Source: Fratercula arctica (taxonomy: Eukaryota; Chordata; Aves; Charadriiformes; Alcidae). From it: 64,000 bases of DNA. The stretch spans positions 54,413,672 through 54,477,671 of the forward strand of contig CANTUZ010000004.1 of the NCBI GenBank assembly GCA_947846985.1, written 5' to 3'. Shown here piece by piece: positions 46,620 through 59,154 of this stretch (positions within the stretch are counted from its first letter, which is position 1; every line of letters starts with the position of its first letter). The notes beneath the pieces were generated by a model. The model saw nothing but the letters and a program-made list of their open reading frames with translations, did no database searches and was not told the DNA's origin. The translations under genes and the position numbers were made by a program.

Positions 46620-47885
46620 TTGACTGATGTCATTGAGAGGCCACTCTCAATGGTCTTTGAAGAGTCATGGCAATTGCAGAAGGTTCCTTAGGACTGTAAG
46701 AAAGCAAATGTCATTCTTGCCTTCAAGAAAGGCAAGAAGGAGGATCTGGGGAACTGAAGGCTGGTCATTATCCCCTTAGTCCCTAGGAAAGGGATGGAGC
46801 AAATAAACAGACTTGTTTCCAAATGTCTGAAAGATGGGGTGAGTGGGAGTGATCAGCATGGATTTACAAAAGAGGAATCACACTTAACCATCTTGGTAGC
46901 CTTCTATGATAAGATAACTAGCTTGGCAGAGGAGTTGGATGCTGTTTATCTTGACTTTAGTAAGTCTTCTGACGCTCTCCCTCATAAGATTCTCATAGAC
47001 AAACTGATGAAGTACAGACTAGACAAGCGGACAGTGAAGTGGACTGAAAATTGTCTGAAATAGCTTGAAGGGCAGAAACTGTCAGAAAGTTTGGCTGGAG
47101 GTGTGTCACCAGTGATGTACTGCGGGGGTTGATACTTGGTCCAGTACTATTTAACCTCTTCCTTAGTGACCTGGAAGATTGAACAGTGTGCACCTGCAGC
47201 AAGTTTGCAGATGATACAAAATTGACAGGAGTGGTTGATACATGAGATGGTTATGCTGCCATTCAGAGGGGACCATTCAACTGCCTTAAGAAATGCATAA
47301 CGAGGAATCTCATTAAATTCAACAAAGGGAAGGAAAAGTCCTGCATGTGGGGAAGAATAGCTCCATGCATCAGGACAGACTTGCTGGCAAGCAGTTTTGC
47401 ACAAAAAGATGGTGGACGCAGAGTTGAACATGAGCCAGCAACGTGCTCTTGCAGCAAAGAAGGCCAACAGCCTCCTGGGCTGCATTAGGAAGAAAGTCCC
47501 CAGCAGATAATGGAGGTGATCCTTCCTCTCTACTCAGCATTGATGAAACCATATCTGGAGTGCTGGGTCCATCTCTGGGCTCCCCTAGTACAAGAAAAAC
47601 ATTGACATATGGAACAGAGTCCAGTGAAAGGCCATGAAGATGATTAAGGGCTTGGAGAACCAGATACACAAGCACAGGCTGAGAGAGCTGGGACTGTTCA
47701 GCCTGGGTAAGAGAAGGCTCAGGGGTATCTTATCAGTTTGTGTAAGTATCTGATGGAGGGAGTAAAGAAGTTGGAACCCAGACTCTTCTCAGTGGGATCC
47801 AGTGAAAGGACAAGATGCAACAGGCACAAATTCAAATACAATAAATACCATTTAAACATAAGAAAAACCTATCTTCTGCCATACA
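46620..47885 (+). mobile_element. Older CR1 LINE, 5' segment (interrupted by nested CR1)
   Basis: The sequence follows CR1 ORF2 through the reverse transcriptase. At 46794-47063 it reads QHGFTKE and then VYLDFSKSSDALPHKILIDK, the RT motif A region (consensus DFSKAFD). Near 47180-47232 it reads CTCSKFADDTKLTGVVDT, an intact FADD catalytic box. It then continues into the C-terminal part (RLRELGLFSL-like). Frames are broken many times, so it is a dead copy. It stops at the younger insertion, and its 3' end resumes at about 48701. Confidence 0.88.
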
Positions 47886-48697
47886 GAGAGACCTAGAGAG
47901 GTTGGAGATTTGGGCAGAGAGGAACCTTATGAAATTCAACAAGGGCAAGTGTAGGGTGCTGCACCTGGGGAGGAATAACCCCATGCACCAGTACAGGTTG
48001 GGGGCTGACCTGGAGAGCAGCTTGGTGGAAAGAGACCTGGGAGTCCTGGTGGACAACAGGATGACTATGAGTCAGCAATGTGCCCTTGTGGCCAAGAAGG
48101 CCAATGGCATCCTGGGGTGCATCAAGAAGAGTGTGGCCAGCAGGTTGAGGGAGGTCATCCTCCCCCTCTACTCTGCCCTGGTGAGGCTGCGCCTGGAGTA
48201 CTGTGTCCAGTTCTGGGCTCCCCGGTTCAAGAAGGACAGGGAACTGCTGGAGAGGGTACAGCAAAGGGCTACAAAGATGATGAGGGGACTGGAGCACCTC
48301 TCTTATGAAGAAAGGCTGAGGGATTTGGGTCTCTTCAGTCTGGAAAAAAGACGGCTGAGGGGGGACCTTATCAACACTTATAAATACTTAAAGGGTGGGT
48401 GTCAGGAGGATGGAGCCAGTCTCTTTTCAGTGGTGCCCAGTGACAGGACAAGAGGCAATGGGCATGAACTTGAGCATAGGTACTTCCACCTAAACATGAG
48501 GAGGAGCTTCTTTACTTTGAGGGTGGCAGAGCACTGGAACAGGCTGCCCAGAGAGGTGGTGGAGTCTCCATCTCTGGAGACATTTAAAACCCGCCTGGAT
48601 GCGTTCCTGTGCAACCTGCTCTATGGTGACCCTGCTCTGGCCGGGGGGTTGGACTAGATGATCTCCAGAGGTCCCTTCCAACCCTATGGTTCTATGA
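47886..48697 (+). mobile_element. Younger CR1 LINE nested inside the older copy
   Basis: It is 5'-truncated, starting GAGAGACCTAGAGAGGTTGG. A single 251-codon frame (47902-48657) encodes the CR1 ORF2 C-terminus: [76 protein letters not shown]. It ends GACTAGATGATCTCCAGAGG and TATGGTTCTATGATTTTCTA. The near-intact frame compared with its host copy shows it inserted later. It lacks the endonuclease and RT catalytic residues and is non-autonomous. Confidence 0.93.
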
Positions 48698-48895
48698 TTT
48701 TCTATGATTTCCTCTGAGGGCAGTCAAACATTGGAACACATTTCCCAGAGAGGTTGTGGAGTGTTCATCCCTGCAGATACTCAGAACCCCACTGGACAAG
48801 GTCTTGAGCAATCTGCTCTAGGTGCCCCCCTGCTTTGAGCACAGGAGTTGGGCAGGTGATCCGTTCCAGCCTCAATGAGGCCGTGATTCTAAAAA
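48698..48895 (+). mobile_element. Older CR1 LINE, 3' segment after nested insertion
   Basis: It resumes CTCTGAGGGCAGTCAAACAT and continues through CCCAGAGAGGTTGTGGAGT to the CR1 terminus GTGATTCTA. This is the expected continuation of the segment that ends near 47870 (AAGAAAAACCTATCTTC). Confidence 0.85.
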
Positions 48896-50787
48896 ATGTT
48901 TAAACATTATAAAAACCACCCTAACCTACTTCCCCCCTTGAGCCCCAGAAGTGGAGCAAAGTGTTAAGTATTGTGAACTGTTACATATTACTGCCTTGCT
49001 ACATGTGACCGTCATTGTATTGTGCCGCTGCAACATTGCTAATAATGCAGAACAACACTGATTTTCATGTGGTTTAAAGACTACTGGTGGGATGGACTGA
49101 ATTTATCCCAAAGGTGGGAGCTGCCACTATCTTAATGGTTCCACTGCTTAGAACAATTAAGAAAATATTCACAATATTCTAAATTGCTATATTGCTGATG
49201 GTTATTAGGCATACATATGCCCTGTTTCATCCACGTCATTTTCTCTGGCTAGCATTTTAAAATGCACTTGCTGAATATTCTCAGGTATAGAAACAGAATG
49301 CCTGCGGGAGCAGAATTTCTTTGTCTTAATAAGAAAAGCTTTCCAGATAAAAGTTACAGAAGAATGTAGACTGCTTGACATTATCTGGAGTTATTTACAG
49401 CAAAAAATGTTAGTCTATTATCCCCAGAGACAGTATTTAGAAGATACAGGGTTTACTTTAAAATGTGTCATATTTTGTTTTGGGTTTTGTTTTTAAGGTT
49501 CTTTGAAGTGGCTGTCAACCAACCCTGAGTTTGGGGTTTTTTTCCCCTGTGAATTACAGTTCTTATAATAGTGGAATTATTGCTTAATGGCTTTGTTTGT
49601 TAGAGTTCTCAGCTTCTTACAAAAGCTTAGTCACATTTGACACTCTCTTTTTAAGTAGGACGCTTAGCCGAGGAAAGCAATAAGGACTTTGGTGATCACT
49701 TCTCAAGCTAGAGTTGGGGTGGGGGGCATAATTACATTTACCATTAAAATAAGATTTCAGAGAGAATCATCTATTTGACATTTATGAGAGACCATTAAAC
49801 ATTTCCTTTGTCTTCATGGGAAGGGAAATCCCAGCATGAATATTTTTGTAATAGCCTTTTTAAATTTTATTTTGCAGGGATTTGCCAACTGTCCCTTTAG
49901 CACACTTTGGAATTATTGCTCTATCTTTTTAATCACATTTTATTCTCTTTTGTCACACCCATGCAAATCCATCTTTTGCATGAGTCAGAAGGTAGCTTTT
50001 TGCATGGTTAGTTTTGTAGGATTCAATGTTCTGGTGGGGTGAACATTGACTATTACTTTTAGATGAGGCTTAAGGTAAACAACAAGGATGCAAAGATACA
50101 GAAGGAAATCTCTGTGAGAATTTTTGAACTGCTTGGGTGTAGGAGTACCTGAAGCAGGGTGGGAAAAATACTTGCAGCAGCTCAAGGACCCTCTGACTGA
50201 AGGTCTGCAGAGATATCCTTTGTTTTAAATCCTTTTTGTTTAGTACCTTGTATGATCCAGTCCCTTTTAGGGCATCACTGGACTCAGGGGTAACACCTAC
50301 TGTAGTGTAATAGTGTAATATTCATGTAGAATGAGGAAAACAAACTAGTGTATGCCATTTATGGGTTAAACAAAGTATTTTTGGTCAATGTAATTTATTT
50401 ACCTATAGGCCTTTTTCAGCACTTACTGCAATTCTCTTTCTCTCTTGCCCTTGAATTACTGAAGCTTATGAATAGCTTCTCAGAGCTCTTTCAGTTCCTA
50501 ACTTTTTTTTTTTTTTCCCTGGGGAGAGCTTTGTCACTGAATATTTGGTGATAACATCTTTTTAGGGTAGGAGGGAAAAATACTGTTAAACTGGTGGCTT
50601 TAAATATTTTGTAACATAAATAAAAAAGCAATTATTTTAATCAAAAGCATTAAAAGCTGTCTGGACGGCCCGTAAGTGAGTAGAAAGTATCTTGTACTTT
50701 GATTCTATGTGTAATTAAATCTACCCAACTACCAGGATGTATGTGCATATACCCACACTTTTTAATACTTTTTTTTTTTTCCCCCAG

Positions 50788-50871
50788 ACTCGTGAACAAC
50801 TGCAAGCTGATCTTCTCAGGTGTCAGGCAAAAATTGAGGACCTGGAGAAAGCTCTAATCGAGAAAGGACAG
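50788..50871 (+). CDS. JAKMIP1: JAKMIP1 coding exon 10 (residues 521-548)
   Basis: Its 28 codons begin TREQLQADLLRCQAKIEDLE and end KALIEKGQ; the donor is GTAAAAGG. It is coiled coil exactly four heptads long, belongs to the JAK-binding half and is phase 0. The frame continuing past the donor is hydrophobic (SLNVLYHIIFSLACSG) and unlike the protein, so the donor is taken as real. Confidence 0.96.
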
Positions 50872-53800
50872 GTAAAAGGCTCTCTTAATGTCCTCTACCA
50901 CATCATTTTCTCCCTTGCATGCAGTGGTGCCCTTGCCATCTTCATTGCTTGCTGGTGTGTTAGTGTGACTGATGCAGCTTAATTGCTACTCCATCAATAG
51001 ATTATTTAAATAAAGGAAAGTTTTATACAGGCTAAGAAAATGCCATTAAAGATTCATTTTCTAACACATAGTACATTAAGGCATAATATTGAAATAGCCG
51101 CGTGTACATGCATTGTAAATTCTGTTCGCATTGCCATTGGTGCAGGCTTTTCTCTGGTTTTCCGTTTTGTTTATGTTTGCTCTAAATTCCAATAAACCAA
51201 ATACTCTATATTTGTACTGGAGAATATTTTTTGGTGTATAGCATAGAAAAATTTAAAAAATTAATCGCTTACACACATGCTTCAGCTAGAGAAATGAACC
51301 ACTGAGTGTGTCTGGTTACTGGAAGCCACTTGCGGTGTTGCTCTCCTGGGCTTAAACTCTTGGAGGACCCAACTGCTTTCAAATTCCCATACCATCAGAC
51401 AGAGTAAAATTAGGCCTTATGCTTTGGTATGTCTTGTAAATACTTGACGAAGATGTGGCTACTGATGCATATTTAATAATGCCTAGGATCTTCAGGAAAG
51501 CTGATCAAGAGTTACGAGAGTGCATTTTAAAGGTGTTCAGTTGCACAACTGCTAGAATGCACTGACAAAATTGGGGAGATGTTGTTTTATGCTTGATTAT
51601 TTGAAATAACCATTTTAAGGTTGCAGGTAACATATGCTAATAAGATATAGCTATCTATAGATACACATTTCAAAAACTAATGATCCTGTAGCATTGAATA
51701 AAAGCAACCTACAAATAATGCCAAGTTGATAGTATTGCTATTTTTATGGTTTATTCTTTGTAAGAAAAAATTTTCTGTAAGATTCTGTATAAATACAAGG
51801 GACCATATTTAAATTAACGATACAAATTGCTTATGCTAGCTTCCACACAAACTGCAACTTGTTTAGTAAATTCCATGTAGATAAAATATTACCAAAATTA
51901 GAGAATATGTTGTCAATCTGAAAATGATGGCTCACTGAGCTTTTGAAGAATAAATGGAACTGAAGACCTCTCGAGGATCTGCTGCTGACATTCTAGTGTG
52001 TTAATGATAAAGGTGTTGTGGGCAAATTGCTGTGTAATTGAAAACACAAAATAGTTGACTGTTAGAGTGTAAAATGTAAGTAAGTACTGTGTATGTAAAT
52101 AAGATAAGTGAACATGGATACACATGTAAGAAATTACTTCTGTGATTTTGTTTCCAGAGTGTTAAAAAAGTATGCCTGGAAATTATAATTTAATTAGTTA
52201 TTACTTTATGAGATTCATAACCACATTTTCAACCTTGTATCTCTTAGTAATCTTAAGAAAGCCAACAGGGACGTGACAAGGAGCAATAGGATATTGTCTC
52301 TAGTGGGCTAGTTTGTGCATCTGGCATTAGCTTTCCACAGAAGCGGTCACGATGTCTTCCTGGGAGCTCTAGCTCAGTTCTCCTGACCTGTTAGCATTTA
52401 CATTCAACAAAATAAATGCTTGTGATGACAAACTGACTTCTTTGTGCAATATGTGACTTTTTTTTTTATTATTACTTTGTCATTTAGGTGGTTGTGGTAG
52501 TGATGATGATGTAATAATACTTGTGAAATGTTCATTCAAGGAACCAGTCCCTTAAGTGCTTTTGGAAAGCAAACAATGAATTGAGATCCTAGTGTATTAT
52601 CCCAGGAATTTTTAGTCTTACTTTGCAGCTTCAGGAAACAGAAGCAGCAAAGACCTTCACAATTTTCCTGAACTTAAATTCTGAGCAGGAGATTGGAATC
52701 TTATTGGTAAAAAATGATTAGAAGCTTGGCTTATAACAGTTTATGTGTAATTTCACAGTATATGTCGATGCTCTTGTTAATCTCGCATGAGTTCAATCTG
52801 CCAGAATTCGCCTAGATGTAAAATAAGACTAATAATAGATTTCTGCAAGGTACATTGAGGTGCATGCATAAGAAACGTTATATTGAGGGAAGAAATTCTT
52901 ATAAAATGTTAGTAGTGGTATATAATAAATCTCAAAATATTGGAGTATGTAATGTGCCACATTGATGATTTTTTTTTTTTTTTCCCAATGTTTTTTTTTT
53001 TTTGAATACTCAGCTCTCAGTGACCTGGTGTGTATATAAATACAATCCCACTGAAGTTAAGATTTTCTCAGAAAGTCGAGTGGAACTAAATTCATCAAGA
53101 AAGACATGAAAGTTAATTATCAATAGGGCAAATTAATGCATTTTTTTCTACTCGTGTGAACTGGAGTAGTTGAACCTGCAGGTCTGATGTTGAACCTGCC
53201 TTTTTAGCATTTACATGCATTGGGATATCCACCCGAAGTCTATAAGTGCAACTCTTTGTTCATTCCTTGACCTTAGTAAAATGCTAGTGAAATGTTAAAC
53301 TTGGCCTTAGATTTTATTTTCAACAGTTATTTGTTTCAAAAAGTCTTGGAAAATGCCTTTTCAGTACTTATTTTATATTACTCTTAGTATGATACTTTTA
53401 ACATAACCCTGGAGAGCTTGCTTACTGCATGAGAGTTAAAATGCACTTGTGTATTCTTGGATATGAGTGGGAAAGGGAGAAAGAACGGAAGAATATGCAA
53501 ATGTAGTGGACAGTAGGTAGAAAAACTAACTTTAGATTTTTTTTAATGTAAATGTTATCTCGTAATGTTTTAGATATTTTTTTTTTGTTGGCATTTCAAG
53601 GCTATTTCATTAGTTTCTCATACAGCATCAATGTGCAAATAGCTTGATGACCACAAAAATATTGGCCTTAATACTTTAGTAAAGACATTTAGATTTTAAA
53701 TAAGTTGTCCTTATTAGCTAGAAAATAATTTGATCTGGAGTTAGTATGGGATATGAAGTATTGGATATTGTTTTATTAAACTTATTAGAACAGTATGAGC

Positions 53801-54609
53801 TAAGTTATGTAAACACTTTTTTCTATAGAGAGAACAGAGTGAATTTGGCTCTTATAATCTATTGAATATGAATGTCCAGATATGACTAGCAGTGAGTTTT
53901 TGAAACTTGGGTCTTTAAAGGGATATTTGATGAGGTCTTTTGAAGCCATGGAAAAACCTAAAAGCAAAGATCAGCTTTTAGAACAAGCAATCAAATGGAA
54001 ATACAGTTTTCAAATGGAGTATAGAATATCTTGCATCACTGCCCTTTCTCCATAGCTTTGAATACCTTATCACAAACACTTTGTATTAGCCTAATTCTCA
54101 CACTGTTAGCAGAGGGCAATCAACTGCATACCACTGAAGCTTGTTTTCAGTCATTTGGGGTAATTAAATATTTTTTTTTTCCCTTTTCTCCATTGGGATT
54201 TGCATTACACCACTCAAAATGGGATGATTTTGCAAAAGTTCCCAACTCTTTGCAATGAAAGAAATAGTTTTGAGTTGAGTAAATAAATGTTTTTAAAATG
54301 ACATAAAATATCATATAACTGCGTTCACCCACAATTGCTATATGTAAAGATTTTAAAGTATATGCTTAGCTGGAACGTATTAAGAGGAACTTGTTTCTTC
54401 GGGGAAAAAAAAGGAACTTTTATTTTCTCTGTAGCTTAAAATGCTATTTATACTTGAAATATTTATGAAAGCTTTATTTTTTGATGTGTGGCCGTTTTTA
54501 CACTTGAATGTACAATGATGTCTGGAATCTTCTAATTATTGTGGTTATTCATTTTTTCTCATTTTACAATATATATATAACTTTAATATTTATTACTCTT
54601 CTTCCTCAG
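50872..54609 (+). other. JAKMIP1: JAKMIP1 intron 10
   Basis: This is a 3.7-kb AT-rich intron with two T runs (52969-52983, 52991-53003). No repeat family or exon is recognised. The acceptor is TTACTCTTCTTCCTCAG. Confidence 0.8.
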
Positions 54610-54672
54610 GATTCAAAATGGGTAGAAGAAAAGCAGCTGTTAATCAGAACAAATCAGGAGTTGCTAGAGAAG
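54610..54672 (+). CDS. JAKMIP1: JAKMIP1 coding exon 11 (residues 549-569)
   Basis: Its 21 codons begin DSKWVEEKQLLIRTNQELLE and end with K before the donor GTACGTGT. It is exactly three heptads of coiled coil. WVEEKQLLIRTNQ is a family signature (JAKMIP2 WVEDKQLFIKRNQ). The frame and both splice sites agree. Confidence 0.96.
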
Positions 54673-55896
54673 GTACGTGTTCAGAATCTGGGAATATATT
54701 CACAATTAAACGAATGGTAAAAGGAAATGAATGTACTAAGTACTGAAACATCAACATGAAAATTGTTTACTTTATTTATCTCCAGAAACAGAAGTTTGGG
54801 TAAAAGTCTCTGATTAAAGTACAGATATGCTTTGTACTCTTTGGGAATGGGAGCTGCTCTTTATTGTGGAATTACGTGTTGTATAGCCAGCAGTAGAACC
54901 CAAACTGGCTGATGGTTCTAGTGCCCAACAAAATACAATGTAAAATACTAAGCATAATGTGGAATCTTGTATTTTGTCAAACAGTTACACAAAGATCATT
55001 ATTGCCCTGATCACTAATGAAATTGCCTGCTCCCTTCAGCCTTCGTTTTTTTAAAATTTTTCCATACATTAATACTGATTGATTCAAGACTATTGTATCA
55101 TTTACTGTCTGAGACACTCAGAGCTGAGCATGCTCATTGCTCTTCACTGATATTGGTGGGAAAGTTAGCTAGTACTCGGGAAGTAAAAGAATTACTTTTT
55201 GTTAATTAGTAGCTCGATATTAATACAATAGGAATAAGATAATCAAAGAAAAAAATCTTGACTAAAAGTAGCTACAGCCAGACTTAATTTATTCAGACAC
55301 TTACATGGGTATTATAAACGTTATAGTACATTATGCCAGATGTTATACTTCTGTTTAGTATCATACAAAGATCACCTAGTTAAACTAGGCAGTAGACCAA
55401 AGCTATTTGTTGGCATAATGAATAGTCAATTTTGAATTTCTGTTTTGTCATTGTTAGTGTCCCAAAGCACAAATCTGGAAAATTTAAAAGTAGGCATTAA
55501 AACCTCTCCATTATTGTCTTTTTTATCCTGTAAAGAGTAGATGTCTAGCTATGCAAAGATAATGAGAAGAGTCTAGCCAAATGTTAATGTAATCTAGTTT
55601 CATTCACTTGATACTAAAAGAAAGCTTGTATTGCTCAACTTATTTAGATATAATATTCATATCACTTGTCATACTACTTACAGATTACTATTCTAAGAGA
55701 TCATTGACCATTTTCTACTGGCAATTGTCACAAATAGTTTCTGATGTGATGTTCGTTCTTTGTCTCCAAGACACGTCCCAACGTCTAATGAGAAACTGAA
55801 ATAATTAACAGTTTTGTCTAAACCCCTGGCCCATAACTCTGTGCAGTATCTTTTCCATTGCTTACGGGATGTTATGATGTTGTGTTTGTCTCGTAG
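54673..55896 (+). other. JAKMIP1: JAKMIP1 intron 11
   Basis: This is a 1.2-kb AT-rich intron with acceptor GTTTGTCTCGTAG. No features are recognised. Confidence 0.8.
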
Positions 55897-56070
<174 letters not shown>

Positions 56071-56275
56071 AGATTACTGATGTCTGGTGCATGTTTAAGG
56101 GAAATCACTTAGGTATCTATTTTTTAAATGTTGTATCTTGGGATAATGAAATTGATGCCACTGCCTTAATGTGTTTTGGAGAGAGTGCTCGCTAATGTTT
56201 ATAAAGATGTAATATAGCTAATATATATTGCATATAGTTTGTTTTTCATCTAATAAAATATTTTGTTTTGCAATA
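56071..56275 (+). promoter_or_regulatory. JAKMIP1: 3'UTR and poly(A) signal of the short isoform
   Basis: AATAAA lies at 56252-56257, about 182 nt after the short-isoform stop. The T/GT-rich stretch TTTTGTTTTGCAATATTTTG follows, as expected for a downstream cleavage element. Cleavage would fall around 56270-56280. The exact end is inferred. Confidence 0.65.
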
Positions 56276-56843
56276 TTTTGCCTTTTTTATTTGTTTCATT
56301 TCCATAACTGCTCCTTTCCTGCATGTGAAATCACTTGGTATGTATACTACAGCCTTGGTTGGCATTGTTTAAATTAACACACCTTCTCACATCTTGCATG
56401 CAGTGATCTGACTAAAGATCTGACACATCCATCACATCAATGTGTAATTGCTTTTAATTACATTGATTTAAGATTGACAACGTATATATGAAGTAAAATG
56501 ATATCAAAGGAGCACATTTTGATAGTAGCTTTGAAGGAATTTCTCTTACCTGAAATCCATTTACTGATGGTATAAAATGGTCATGGACTGGAAATAATTG
56601 GCATCAGTCAATGGAAAAAAAGGAAAAAAAAACCCTCTGAGAATGTCAAGGTTAAACTGGTTACACACAAGTACAACTTCTGTACATGAAAGTAGAATGT
56701 TGCTGATAGCAAACAAATTCTATCCTTTGCAAAAATGAAATAACAGTGAAGTTATTTATGAATAACAATTTGAACACGTAGCCTGTGATTAAAGTAGAAA
56801 GCAATAGTTGTCATCACCTCATAAATGGGTCCCATGTCAAGTT

Positions 56844-56908
56844 TAAACTACTCGGTTGTGATGCGCTCATTAAACTACCCACTAAACTACTCGTATGTGG
56901 TGCGCAAT
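56844..56908. repeat. Imperfect direct repeat with three TAAACTAC units
   Basis: TAAACTAC occurs at 56844, 56871 and 56883. The first and third are extended: TAAACTACTCG, then TTGTGATGCGC in one and TATGTGGTGCGC in the other, 39 bp apart. CpG dinucleotides cluster here, unlike the surrounding intron. I do not recognise the family. Confidence 0.6.
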
Positions 56909-59052
56909 TGTCACACAGTTTTATTGCCTGATAACATTGTTCAGTTTCAAAGATCATCAGCATCCTTAACACCATTGAGAATAAACTCTCTAAGAAACCT
57001 TCATTGTCACTCCACCATAACTTTCATCACCCAGCACGTTTCACCAAAAATTTTGGCATGTGTAACTTCTCTGATAAAGATGAAAATGTCATGTCTTCCT
57101 GTTACGTGGACATTCTGCTTTTTGTCTTTGACGTTTCTTAATCTTTTTTTAATCCTTTACTTTATCAACCATATATTTTCATGTCATAGCCCATTATATT
57201 CAAAATTATGAATTTAGGTTATTAGAATTTCAGTACACGTTCAGGAAAATAAAAATGCTTTCTAATATATATCTTTATATTTTATTAGGCAACTGTAAAG
57301 TAAAATAATGAGCAATTTAGCATTTGAATTGGCAGTTACACTAGAAACTGCTTCCTAAAGTGTAAATGTTCTTAGAACAATCCAAAAAATTTTCTTAGGA
57401 AAAGTAAAAAAGTGCTTCAATACATCCTTCATGAATGTCTTTTTCATATGGAAGAATCACAAGAAAAATAGCTCAGTGTGATGTGTCAAATTTTGTCATG
57501 TGCCAAATCTTTAAGGACTTGTTTCATAGAATAACAATGGAAGTATTTTTGTGTTATTGCAAGGAAAGATTTTTTTCTTTAGTAGGCAAGCACATAGACA
57601 CAAATGTGACTGACAATGTGAATACTTTAGTAAAATCATGAATGCTTCTGGTAATCAGGACAGTGGTTTTTTGAGAGCCATTAAATTATTTTGGATGAAA
57701 ATCAGGCTATAGTAGAAAACACAACCATTTGTCTACCATTTAATGCAAACAAATTCAGGTGAGTTTAATGCAGGAAAATAATTTCTTTAAAAATCTAACT
57801 GAATTTGGACAAGAATTAAACTTCTGGTTTTGGATGACAACAGCTAGGTCATTTAAGTCCATTTCAAAATTAGACTCTTAATACAAAAATTATTTAAAAT
57901 AGAGCTTAGGAGGGATAAAAATGTAAGGAGTACAGAGATTTTTCCCTCTACCGTGTAGTTTCAAATTAGGTTTAAGCTAGTTAATGAATAAGAGTTGCCA
58001 TGCTTTGTAAGTTGCTTAAGTGAACAGATGCAGCCCACCATATCAGTTAAAGCACCTCATTTTGTGATTTAGGAAATTGGGCAATGCATGAATGGTCATA
58101 GGAACTGAAATATTTGCAGTAGCTCTCTTTCATTATACTGTCAGAAACTGAAGCTCTTGTCTGTGCCTCCTCACGTAATATGGAGAGGACATATGATTTT
58201 CATCACTTGTGTTCCCATGGCCATAGAGCATTCAGAAGAAGACCCAGTGCCTTGGTTGCCCAGAGCCTTCAATCTAGTCATTTTCACAAGCTCGTTAAAA
58301 TTTAAGTAAAATCGCTTATTTGTTATTTTACTGTATTTCTGCCTTCTGAAGAAATAATCGGTTGGTATTTTGAAGAAATGCATGAAAGTCAAGTAGATAG
58401 GCTGGATAAGTTTTAGAAATACTATCATTTTAGATAAATGGGAATTTATAATTTCTAGTTTGGGCACAAAGAACATCATAAGCGTAAAGCAGTGCTGCCT
58501 TTCAACATATTCCAACATCCTGGGTTGTGTAGTGAGTAGGACTGAGGATTTTACATGCTCTAATAGAAAGGTGAACTGTAGAATAAACAGGGAGCAGATA
58601 CACAGCTTTAATTTTATTGAGAAAATCTTCAGTGATAATGCTATTTCATGATGAAGTTTAAATTCTTTTCTGCAGTTTCTTCCTCCTGAATTGTTCTTTG
58701 TTCCATGAAAGGAAGCAGTAGTTAAATAAGGTTATAACCAACATAAAAAGCTGTCGAGTTTTTTAGGGCTCCAGTCAGTTGTTCGGCCAGTGTGCAAGGG
58801 TTCCTGCCTCTGAGGAGCATCAGTTAACTCTGCAGAAATTGTGTGTGCATGGAATCAGTTGGGAGCTGACGCCATATTTGTGCTTAGCTAAAGGCAAAAT
58901 CCTTCAAATATGGGAAAGTAGGAGGAAATACCATGTATTTGGAATGTGAATAGGAATCTACCTTTTTATTGTGCAGTTATGTTTTGTAAAGATGGGAAAT
59001 AAATATTTACATGTAATCACAAGTGTTGTTTTTAAACAAAATCTTTCCTCAG

Positions 59053-59154
59053 GAGAGAGAACGAAGGTCGCCGGCATTTAATCTTCATATAACCACCTTC
59101 CCTGAAAACAATGGAAGTGCACTTCAACTGTTCTGTCAACAGGAAGGAATAAAG
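59053..59154 (+). CDS. JAKMIP1: JAKMIP1 coding exon 13 (residues 603-636), long isoform
   Basis: Its 34 codons begin ERERRSPAFNLHITTFPENN and end GSALQLFCQQEGIK; the donor is GTATATGG. After ERERR the coiled coil stops and a conserved, non-helical-looking segment with Pro, Phe and Cys follows. The family keeps this shape (JAKMIP2 SPPFNLQIHPF, LQIYCMKEGVK). Phase 0. Confidence 0.96.

Noticed and set aside
47902..48657. 251-codon open frame as a host gene
   Set aside because: It is the CR1 LINE ORF2 C-terminus ([29 protein letters not shown]) and is bordered by CR1 sequence.
56825..57211. 128-codon frame as a gene or transposase
   Set aside because: The protein shows no transposase motif, and its start lies in the TAAACTAC repeat. 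The DNA patch is kept as a finding, the protein is not.
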